This document shows, piece by piece, positions 1-5,003 of a stretch of DNA of 5,003 nt (positions are counted from its first letter, which is position 1; the number at the start of each line of letters is the position of its first letter). The translations under genes were made by a program, and so were the position numbers. Under the pieces are notes generated by a model that was given only the letters and a program-made list of their open reading frames with translations, did no database searches and had not been told where the DNA came from. The stretch is taken from assembly GCA_001830645.1 (NCBI GenBank), contig MIBM01000387.1, positions 1-5,003 on the forward strand, in the 5' to 3' direction. Origin of the DNA: Spirochaetes bacterium RIFOXYC1_FULL_54_7 (lineage in GTDB: Bacteria; Spirochaetota; Spirochaetia; Treponematales; UBA12059).

Positions 1-1
1 G

Positions 2-1075
2 GGCGTGCACCTGGCCTTCCTGTCGGGCAACGTCGCCGAGCCAGCCAGGAAGCCGCTCCTGGCCGCCCTGGCCGCCGGCGACATCGACCTGGTCATAGGA
101 ACCCATGCCCTCTTCTCCGAAGGCGTCAACTTCCGTAGCCTGCGCCTGGTCATAGTAGACGAACAGCACCGCTTTGGGGTGCTCCAGCGCCTGGCCATAG
201 GTGCCAAGGGCCGTCGCCCGGACGTGCTCATGATGAGCGCCACTCCAATACCACGCACTTTGGCCCTTACCGCCTATGGCGACCTGTCCGTATCCACCAT
301 ACGGACTATGCCGCCGGGCCGCAAACCGGTGATAACCCACCTGGCCAAACAGGGCAACGAAGACCGGGTCTACGAATTCGTACGGAAGGAACTGGCGGCC
401 GGCCGGAAAGCTTACTTCGTCTATCCCCTGGTGGACCGCTCGGACAAGCTGGAACTGAAGAACGCCGAGGCCATGTTCCTGCACCTGCGCGACAAGGTCT
501 TTCCCCGGTTCAGAGGTGGACTCATTCATTCCCGACTGCCGGAAGACGAGAAGAAGGCCACCATGGCCGCCTTCGCAGGCAAGGGTGACTCTTTGCCTCT
601 GTCGTTCCTGGTAGCCACCAGTGTGGTGGAGGTAGGCGTGGACGTACCCGAGGCCACCTGCATGGTCGTGGAACATGCCGAGCGCTTCGGCCTGGCTGCC
701 CTGCACCAACTCCGCGGCCGGGTAGGACGAAGCCCCCTGCAGTCGTACTGCTTCCTGGTCTGGTCTGACAAACTGGGAGAAGACGGCAAGAAGCGTGTTC
801 TGGCCATGAAGGAGACCAGTGATGGCTTTGCCATAGCCCAGACCGACCTGCTCATCCGCGGCCCCGGCGAGATAACCGGCACAACCCAGGCCGGCGCCCT
901 GCGCCTTGCCTTTGCCGACCCTGTCCGCGATACCGAGCTGCTCGAAGCCGCCCGGGAAGATGCCATGGCCATCCTGGAAGCCGACCCCGGCTTGCTCAGC
1001 CCGGGAGCCTCGGTGATCAGGGCTGTACTGGACCGGGCGCCGCCCTTTGCGGAAAAGACGGCGGCGGTGGGGTAG
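2..1075 (+). CDS. recG: ATP-dependent DNA helicase RecG, C-terminal part (5' end outside window)
   Basis: RecG is a monomeric superfamily 2 double-stranded DNA translocase that reverses stalled replication forks and processes branched recombination intermediates. The reading frame is open to the left edge, so the wedge domain and the Walker A motif are missing; about 357 residues of a protein that is usually near 690 remain. Counting the codon at base 5 as residue 1, the visible helicase motifs are DEQHRFG (motif II, residues 52-58), MSATPIPRTL (motif III, 78-87), VATSVVEVGVDVPEA (motif V, 203-217) and QLRGRVGRS (motif VI, 235-243). A RecG-typical RGPGE segment follows at 285-289, and a short Ala/Pro-rich tail ends at a TAG codon. 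The exact DEQHRFG wording and the RGPGE tail separate RecG from Mfd, PriA and UvrB. The GTG at base 5 is an internal Val and not a start. Codons are strongly GC-rich, unlike the downstream operon. The gene runs in the same direction as the hyd genes but is 355 bases away, so it is probably a separate transcription unit. Confidence 0.96.
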   Translation, partial: GVHLAFLSGNVAEPARKPLLAALAAGDIDLVIGTHALFSEGVNFRSLRLVIVDEQHRFGVLQRLAIGAKGRRPDVLMMSATPIPRTLALTAYGDLSVSTIRTMPPGRKPVITHLAKQGNEDRVYEFVRKELAAGRKAYFVYPLVDRSDKLELKNAEAMFLHLRDKVFPRFRGGLIHSRLPEDEKKATMAAFAGKGDSLPLSFLVATSVVEVGVDVPEATCMVVEHAERFGLAALHQLRGRVGRSPLQSYCFLVWSDKLGEDGKKRVLAMKETSDGFAIAQTDLLIRGPGEITGTTQAGALRLAFADPVRDTELLEAAREDAMAILEADPGLLSPGASVIRAVLDRAPPFAEKTAAVG

Positions 1076-1249
1076 GAATTGATTGCTCCACAGAGCAGGG
1101 GGACCTATCACCATTGGTTGATCCAGGTTTCCTGATGACTTTTCCGGAAGTACTGGAAGAATGCCATGCAACCCGGACAAAGTCGCTGACGAGCATCTGG
1201 GACACTATCGCTTACGAACGACTCAGGAAACGAAAAACAGCAAAAAAGC

Positions 1250-1278
1250 TTGACTTGCCTGGTTTCCACTACGAGAAT
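1250..1278 (+). promoter_or_regulatory. Candidate sigma70-type promoter for hydCBA
   Basis: A TTGACT hexamer (1250-1255, five of six bases matching the -35 consensus) is followed after exactly 17 bases by GAGAAT (1273-1278, four of six matching TATAAT, including the key second A and final T). The A-rich stretch just upstream (1229-1249) could act as an UP element. Transcription would begin near 1285, leaving a leader of about 145 bases before hydC. It is the best-looking promoter I found in the gap, but this is a match by eye only, and the sigma-factor preferences of the host are unknown. Confidence 0.4.
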
Positions 1279-1399
1279 TGTCACCGATATGGTCTGTTCG
1301 TTGCCTTTGCCGGATGAGGGCTCAGGTGAACGGCTCGATGACCTTCCTGCAGCAGCAGTTTTCCGCATTCATGGTCTCCCGCCGTCCATACTCGGCCAC

Positions 1400-1429
1400 A
1401 ACTCCTCCGGACATTCGAAGGAGGAAGTT
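1400..1429 (+). promoter_or_regulatory. Inverted repeat able to sequester the hydC ribosome-binding site
   Basis: The bases AACTCCTCC (1400-1408) are complementary to GGAGGAAGTT (1420-1429), giving nine base pairs interrupted by one bulged A at 1426. The loop is the 11 bases between them. The 3' arm contains almost the entire Shine-Dalgarno sequence AAGGAGG (1418-1424) of hydC, which ends six bases before the ATG at 1431. When folded, the stem would hide the ribosome-binding site, so it could act as a translational switch or thermosensor-like brake. The pairing is directly visible; a regulatory role is inference, since an anti-SD match this close could also arise by chance. Confidence 0.45.
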
Positions 1430-1430
1430 C

Positions 1431-1895
1431 ATGCTCAGAGAGACACTCCTCAGGAAGCTTGATCACCTCATCGAGTTTCATGGAAAAGCACGGGAGTCAG
1501 TCCTGCCTGTCCTGCAGGATCTGCAAGCCACGTATGGCTATCTGGGAGAAGAAACCATCAACGAGGTGGCTCGGACCTTCGGAATATCCCAGACCGAGGT
1601 ATTCTCCGTTGCCTCGTTCTACCATTTCCTGAACACCAAGGAGAAAGGCAAATACGTGATACGCATCTGCCGGACAATCTCCTGTGAGCTCCGGGACAAG
1701 GCCAATATCCTGCGTGCCCTTGAATCGGAACTGGGAATACGCATGGGTGAAACTACCCATGACAAGAAGTATTCCCTTGATTACGCAAACTGCATGGGGA
1801 TGTGCGATCGGGGACCTTCAATGATGGTCAATGATGATCTATATGCGGACCTTACACCATCGAAGGCTGTCGATATCGTACTCAGCTATCGATAG
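1431..1895 (+). CDS. hydC: NADH-linked [FeFe]-hydrogenase gamma subunit, NuoE-like [2Fe-2S] protein
   Basis: This is the small thioredoxin-fold electron-transfer subunit (NuoE/HydC/HndA family) that pairs with the NuoF-like flavoprotein and helps carry electrons between the NAD(H) site and the hydrogenase subunit in the cytoplasm. The 154-residue length is normal for the family. The N-terminal half (about residues 1-70) is the helical bundle, with the family-typical stretch around LPVLQDLQATYGYL (25-38) and SVASFYHF (59-66). The four [2Fe-2S] ligands are C80 and C85 (CRTISC) and C121 and C125 (CMGMC), in the expected CX4C and CX3C spacing. The ATG at 1431 is chosen because AAGGAGG ends six bases upstream. 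An in-frame extension to 1278 exists, but it would bring about 51 residues with no family resemblance. hydB begins ten bases after the stop. The ribosome-binding site lies in a potential stem, so translation may be controlled. No signal peptide or membrane segment is present. Confidence 0.93.
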   Translation: MLRETLLRKLDHLIEFHGKARESVLPVLQDLQATYGYLGEETINEVARTFGISQTEVFSVASFYHFLNTKEKGKYVIRICRTISCELRDKANILRALESELGIRMGETTHDKKYSLDYANCMGMCDRGPSMMVNDDLYADLTPSKAVDIVLSYR

Positions 1896-1905
1896 GAGTG
1901 CAACA

Positions 1906-3102
1906 ATGGCCAGGAAAATAGACGTTGTCTTTTCGGATTTCCAGCCAGGCTCCGCCCTGCGGGCAGCTCTTGGCATGACTCCAACAAGCGTCATAGAACT
2001 CGTCACGAAGTCAAAGCTCAGGGGGCGGGGCGGAGCCGGATTCCCGACCGGTCTCAAGTGGGATGCCGCGAGAAGCCATAGGAGTGATGATAAATTCATT
2101 ATCTGCAACGCGGATGAAGGAGAACCCGGTACTTTCAAAGACAAGAACATTCTTGAGAAACAGACAGCCAAGGTCATCGAAGGCATGGCTATAGGAGCAT
2201 ACGCGATCGGGGCATCGAAAGGCTTCATCTATCTCAGGGGTGAATACAAATACCTCGTAAAGGATCTGATGAAAAAAATCGAAGAGCTCAAGAGCCAGAA
2301 TCTGATCGGCAAGGATATCTGCCGCGAGAAGGGCTTCTGCTTTGACGTGGATATAAAACTGGGCTCAGGATCGTATGTATGCGGCGAGGAAACCGCCCTC
2401 ATCGAATCGTTGGAGAGCAAGCGAGGAGAACCCAGAAACAAGCCCCCATATCCAGCAGAGGCTGGCTACCTTGGACAGCCGACAGTCGTCAACAACGTGG
2501 AAACCCTCTCATTCATTCCCCACATCCTGCTCAACGGAGCCGAATGGTTCCAGCAGTTCGGTACAGAGAAATCCACGGGATCCAAACTGTTTTCCGTTTC
2601 CGGAGACTGCAGGAAGCCTGGCATCTATGAGTTTGAATTCGGCATCACCATCAGGGAGCTGCTCAAGGAGATAGATGCCGACCCGGATACAAAGGCCGTA
2701 CAGATCGGTGGTGCATCCGGGTTCTGCGCATGCTCGGACGATTTCGACAAACCTATCTGCTTCGAGGGGATTCCAACCGGCGGATCGATAATTGTCTTCA
2801 ACAAATCGCGGAGCATGTTCATGGTCCTCAAGAATTTCGTGGAATTCTTCCAGGAGGAGTCTTGTGGTCAATGTGTCCCGTGCCGTGAGGGATGTTCACG
2901 TATGCTGGAAGGCATCGAGAAATTCGAACAGGGACGGGGTTCGTCAAAAACCATCAATGATTTGCTGGAACTCTCGACCACCATGAGCCTGGCTTCCAAA
3001 TGCGGCTTCGGGCAATCAGTGCCCAATTCATTCAGGACCATCGCATCGAAATTCAAGGATGAAATACTCTCTGCTGGGGGAGGCGAAGTATGGCGGAGCT
3101 GA
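1906..3102 (+). CDS. hydB: NADH-linked [FeFe]-hydrogenase beta subunit, short NuoF-like FMN/NAD(H)-binding protein
   Basis: This flavoprotein oxidises NADH, or reduces NAD+ in the reverse direction, and passes electrons into the Fe-S chain. The FMN/NADH core is intact: GRGGAGFPTGLKW (residues 40-52), ADEGEPGTFKD (69-79), GSGSYVCGEETAL (153-165) and VVNNVETL (194-201). The C-terminal [4Fe-4S] site has C320, C323 and C326 in SCGQCVPC plus C366 in KCGFGQ, equivalent to the NuoF N3 cluster. The start is the ATG at 1906, seven bases after an AGGAG that overlaps the hydC stop; upstream in-frame starts would lie inside hydC and add 25 unlike residues. At 398 residues it is the bare NuoF core. It lacks both the N-terminal [2Fe-2S] thioredoxin-like domain and the C-terminal double [4Fe-4S] ferredoxin domain that bring bifurcating HydB/HndC to around 600 residues. 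Extra cysteines occur at 274, 276, 285 and 330. The last 13 bases overlap hydA, suggesting translational coupling. Confidence 0.95.
   Translation: MARKIDVVFSDFQPGSALRAALGMTPTSVIELVTKSKLRGRGGAGFPTGLKWDAARSHRSDDKFIICNADEGEPGTFKDKNILEKQTAKVIEGMAIGAYAIGASKGFIYLRGEYKYLVKDLMKKIEELKSQNLIGKDICREKGFCFDVDIKLGSGSYVCGEETALIESLESKRGEPRNKPPYPAEAGYLGQPTVVNNVETLSFIPHILLNGAEWFQQFGTEKSTGSKLFSVSGDCRKPGIYEFEFGITIRELLKEIDADPDTKAVQIGGASGFCACSDDFDKPICFEGIPTGGSIIVFNKSRSMFMVLKNFVEFFQEESCGQCVPCREGCSRMLEGIEKFEQGRGSSKTINDLLELSTTMSLASKCGFGQSVPNSFRTIASKFKDEILSAGGGEVWRS
3079..3083 (+). promoter_or_regulatory. hydA ribosome-binding site inside the end of hydB
   Basis: GGAGG, within a run GGGGGAGG (3076-3083), lies six bases before the hydA ATG at 3090 and inside the last codons of hydB. 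Because hydA starts before hydB stops (TGA at 3100-3102), ribosomes finishing hydB could reinitiate directly on hydA. This would help keep the two subunits in stoichiometric balance. Confidence 0.75.
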
Positions 3103-4871
3103 GAATCACGATCAATGGTGCCTCGTACAAGGCGCTGGATGGAATGACGATCCTGGATGTATGCAGGCGGGAAGGAATCCACATTCCAACCCTGTGCAAT
3201 CATCCAGACCTACAGACGAGAGGAATCTGCCGTATCTGTGTCGTGGACGTCAAAGGATCAAAGACCCTGCAGGCAGCCTGCAGCACGCCGGTCGAAGCAG
3301 GCATGGTTATCTCAACGACTACAGACAGGGTCCGCAAATCCAGGAAGACCATCGTTGAGCTATTGCTTGCCAATCACTATACCGATTGCACAGTGTGCCC
3401 GAAGAATCTCAACTGCGAGCTGCAAAGCCTGGCAAATGAATTCGGACTGACTGATTTGCGATGGAAGGAACGCCGGGAACGTACGATCCCACAAGACGAC
3501 TCTTCACCGGTTTTCATTCGGGACAACAACAAGTGTGTCCTGTGCCAACGCTGTGTCCGGGCCTGCGACGAGATGCAGGGAGTCTATGCCGTAGCAAACC
3601 TTTTCAAGGGCGACAGTATGATCGTAGGCTCAGCCTTCAACAAGCCGATCGGTGAAGTCGTCTGCATCAACTGCGGCCAGTGCGTTGCTCACTGCCCTAC
3701 CGGGGCCCTCTCAGAAAAATACTGTATAGAAGATATCTGGAAGGCCATAGATGATCCGAAAAAAGTCGTCGTTGTGCAGACCGCGCCGGCAATCAGAGCC
3801 GCACTTGGTGAGGAGTTCGGGTACCCTGCTGGAACCCGTGTGACAGGGAAGATGGCGTCGGCGCTCAGGACCATGGGCTTTGACTATGTATTCGACACGC
3901 AGTTCGCGGCGGACCTCACAATCATGGAGGAAGGATACGAACTGCTGGGACGACTCAGGAGCGCACTGACAGGCGGAGAGGCACCGGCTCTGCCCATGAC
4001 CACCTCCTGTTCCCCTGGCTGGATAAAATTCCAGGAACATTTCTTTCCGGAATTGCTTCCGAATGTTTCCACATGCAAATCACCGCAGCAGATGTTCGGA
4101 GCCGTTGTAAAATCCTTCTGGGCAGGGAAGATGGGCATCGATCCTGAGAATATCGTCTGTGTGTCAGTCATGCCGTGCACGGCCAAGAAATTCGAGTCGA
4201 TCCGCCCGGAGATGGCCAGAAACGGTAGACCGGACGTCGATTATGTCCTTACCACCAGAGAACTGGCTGTCATGATCAAGCAGGCCGGTATCGACCTGCA
4301 CGATATGAAGAATTCCACCTTTGACAACCCGTTGGGCGAGTCCACCGGAGCGGCGACGATATTTGCAGCTAGCGGCGGTGTGATGGAAGCTGCGTTGCGA
4401 ACGGCATACGAAGTGGTAACTGGACGCGAGGTCCCTTTCAAGAATCTCGATATCAGTCCTGTACGCGGCATGGATGGCGTACGTGAAGCGAGCATCAAGA
4501 TAAACGGTGCGCAGAAGGATTGGTCATTCCTGGAAGGTGTAGAATTGAAAGTCCTGGTGGCCCATGGCACGGCTAATGCAAAAAAGGTCATGAACGCCGT
4601 CAGGGAAGGCACAATGGCAGCACATTTCATCGAGATAATGACCTGCCCAGGAGGCTGCCTTGGGGGAGGAGGTCAACCGCTTCCAGGGACACCTGAAATA
4701 CGGCTTGCCCGGGCCAAGGCGATTTACGAAGAAGACGCGGACAGCCCGCTCAGGAAATCCCACGAAAATCCATCGGTCAAGAAACTATATGAGGATTTCC
4801 TCGGCGCACCGAACAGCCATCTGGCCCATGAATTGCTCCACACGCATTACACGGCGAGGGGACAATACTAG
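3090..4871 (+). CDS. hydA: [FeFe]-hydrogenase catalytic (alpha) subunit with H-cluster and four accessory Fe-S clusters
   Basis: This subunit catalyses 2H+ + 2e- = H2 at the H-cluster. Domain order in 593 residues: a plant-type [2Fe-2S] domain with C36, C47, C50 and C64; a His/Cys3 [4Fe-4S] site H96, C100, C103, C109; two ferredoxin-type [4Fe-4S] sites C149/C152/C155/C159 and C192/C195/C198/C202; then the catalytic domain from about 220. Its motifs are L1 TSCSPGW (305-311), L2 MPCTAKKFE (361-369) and L3 EIMTCPGGC (515-523). C363, C519 and C523 are cubane or bridging ligands; C307 matches the proton-relay Cys, and E281, E284 and S327 match the rest of the relay in Clostridium pasteurianum CpI. 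Position 308, where CpI has a Cys ligand, reads Ser. The C-terminus carries RKSHENP (555-561) and HELLHTHY (580-587), so the gene is full length. No extra C-terminal [2Fe-2S] domain is seen. The ATG at 3090 has GGAGG six bases upstream and overlaps hydB by 13 bases. The architecture is the CpI-like M3 type. Maturation needs HydE, HydF and HydG from elsewhere in the genome. Confidence 0.97.
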   Translation: MAELRITINGASYKALDGMTILDVCRREGIHIPTLCNHPDLQTRGICRICVVDVKGSKTLQAACSTPVEAGMVISTTTDRVRKSRKTIVELLLANHYTDCTVCPKNLNCELQSLANEFGLTDLRWKERRERTIPQDDSSPVFIRDNNKCVLCQRCVRACDEMQGVYAVANLFKGDSMIVGSAFNKPIGEVVCINCGQCVAHCPTGALSEKYCIEDIWKAIDDPKKVVVVQTAPAIRAALGEEFGYPAGTRVTGKMASALRTMGFDYVFDTQFAADLTIMEEGYELLGRLRSALTGGEAPALPMTTSCSPGWIKFQEHFFPELLPNVSTCKSPQQMFGAVVKSFWAGKMGIDPENIVCVSVMPCTAKKFESIRPEMARNGRPDVDYVLTTRELAVMIKQAGIDLHDMKNSTFDNPLGESTGAATIFAASGGVMEAALRTAYEVVTGREVPFKNLDISPVRGMDGVREASIKINGAQKDWSFLEGVELKVLVAHGTANAKKVMNAVREGTMAAHFIEIMTCPGGCLGGGGQPLPGTPEIRLARAKAIYEEDADSPLRKSHENPSVKKLYEDFLGAPNSHLAHELLHTHYTARGQY

Positions 4872-4902
4872 CAGTTGCACATGAATCACCTGCTGGCCTG
4901 GA

Positions 4903-5003
4903 TCAACTCTCCACCCGGCCTCGTCGGCCCAGATATGGCAGGAGGGCGATGCTGGATACCACCATCAGGCCCAGAACCACGAAGGAAGCCCTGAACAGGC
5001 CTG
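4903..5003 (-). CDS. C-terminal tail of an integral membrane protein, possibly an MFS-type transporter (partial)
   Basis: Read on the minus strand from the right edge, a frame runs open for 32 residues to a TGA at 4905-4903. It begins GLFRASFVVLGL and ends PYLGRRGRVES. The stretch of about 16 hydrophobic residues from FVVLGLMVV to SIALL looks like a last transmembrane helix. It is followed by a short, positively charged, cytoplasm-like tail (RRGR), the usual ending of major facilitator transporters such as drug/H+ antiporters. Too little is present to name a family with certainty; any multi-pass membrane protein could end this way. The GC-rich codon choice resembles recG more than the hyd genes, which supports real coding. 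The gene converges on hydA, with 31 bases between the two stop codons. Confidence 0.55.
   Translation of the reverse strand, partial: GLFRASFVVLGLMVVSSIALLPYLGRRGRVES

Larger units (their letters stand above)
1076..1430. other. Intergenic region between recG and hydC; leader of the hydrogenase operon
   Basis: No gene in this 355-base stretch is convincing on either strand. A small perfect hairpin (TGCTC, loop CACA, GAGCA, at 1084-1097) lies eight bases after the recG stop, but no T-run follows it. An eight-base palindrome TTCCGGAA sits at 1142-1149. The stretch around 1229-1249 is A-rich and precedes a candidate promoter. The last 30 bases contain an inverted repeat covering the hydC ribosome-binding site. 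GC content is lower than in recG (26 of 60 bases over 1201-1260). Its length and contents fit an independently transcribed operon with an untranslated leader of roughly 145 bases. I recognise no known riboswitch class in it. Confidence 0.7.

Noticed and set aside
526..972. Minus-strand frame of 148 codons inside recG
   Set aside because: It is a shadow of the GC-rich recG coding strand; the Ser/Arg/Ala-rich translation has no family resemblance, while the plus strand carries clear helicase motifs.
1084..1097. Hairpin TGCTC-CACA-GAGCA just after recG as an intrinsic terminator
   Set aside because: The stem is only five base pairs and is followed by GGGGGACC and not by a T-run.
1114..1317. Small plus-strand reading frame of 67 codons with a TTG start between recG and hydC
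   Set aside because: A purine-rich GGGGGA lies upstream, but the product has no recognisable motif, the start codon is weak, and the frame runs across the candidate promoter. It is most likely chance.
1108..1368. Minus-strand frame of 86 codons in the same gap
   Set aside because: It has no recognisable domain and a low-complexity Ser/Arg-rich part, and it overlaps the candidate promoter and leader.
1278..1430. N-terminal extension of hydC in the same frame, starting at 1278
   Set aside because: The extra 51 residues resemble nothing in NuoE-family proteins, and the ATG at 1431 has a strong, well-spaced Shine-Dalgarno sequence.
1218..3960. Repeated 10-11-base word ACGACTCAGGA near 1218-1228 and 3950-3960 as a possible regulatory repeat
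   Set aside because: There are only two copies, one inside hydA coding sequence; this is expected by chance at this length.
1..5003. CRISPR arrays, tRNA or rRNA genes, insertion sequences, toxin-antitoxin or defence genes
   Set aside because: I saw no direct-repeat array, no tRNA-like cloverleaf, no transposase motif and no terminal inverted repeats. All the long frames are explained by recG, hydC, hydB, hydA and the partial membrane protein.

Overview
The centre of this window is a complete three-gene operon for a soluble, multimeric, NAD(H)-linked [FeFe]-hydrogenase. In order on the + strand it holds a NuoE-like [2Fe-2S] subunit (hydC, 1431-1895), a NuoF-like flavoprotein (hydB, 1906-3102) and the catalytic H-cluster subunit (hydA, 3090-4871). 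A partial recG precedes it, entering from the left edge. The last ~100 bases hold the C-terminal tail of a minus-strand membrane protein that converges on hydA.

Organism: a strict or fermentative anaerobe is implied, because [FeFe]-hydrogenases are oxygen-sensitive and this one should exchange electrons between NADH and H2. The wording of the RecG C-terminal half resembles spirochaetal RecG as I remember it, but this is recall and not a search; clostridial or other anaerobic lineages remain possible. The recG segment is clearly GC-rich (hand count 65% GC over 601-660). The hydrogenase genes are more mixed (hand counts 38% over 2221-2280 and 55% over 4381-4440).

Layout: 1-1075 is the helicase half of recG. 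1076-1430 is a 355-base gap with no convincing gene. It holds a plausible sigma70-type promoter (about 1250-1278) and, directly before hydC, an inverted repeat that would fold the hydC ribosome-binding site into a stem. 1431-4871 is the hyd operon, with a 10-base gap between hydC and hydB and a 13-base overlap between hydB and hydA. 4872-4902 is a short convergent gap without an obvious intrinsic terminator. 4903-5003 is the tail of a membrane protein on the minus strand.

How the genes work together: HydB binds FMN and NAD(H). HydC and the Fe-S centres of HydB and HydA form the wire. HydA carries one [2Fe-2S], one His/Cys3 [4Fe-4S] and two ferredoxin-type [4Fe-4S] clusters leading to the H-cluster. 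HydB lacks the extra N-terminal thioredoxin-like and C-terminal ferredoxin domains of electron-bifurcating homologues. This points to an NADH-dependent, ferredoxin-independent enzyme of the kind described from Syntrophomonas wolfei. The maturases HydE, HydF and HydG are not encoded here. I see no previously undescribed system; the items most worth a second look are the domain-poor HydB, the TSCSP form of the H-cluster L1 motif and the potential RBS-sequestering hairpin.
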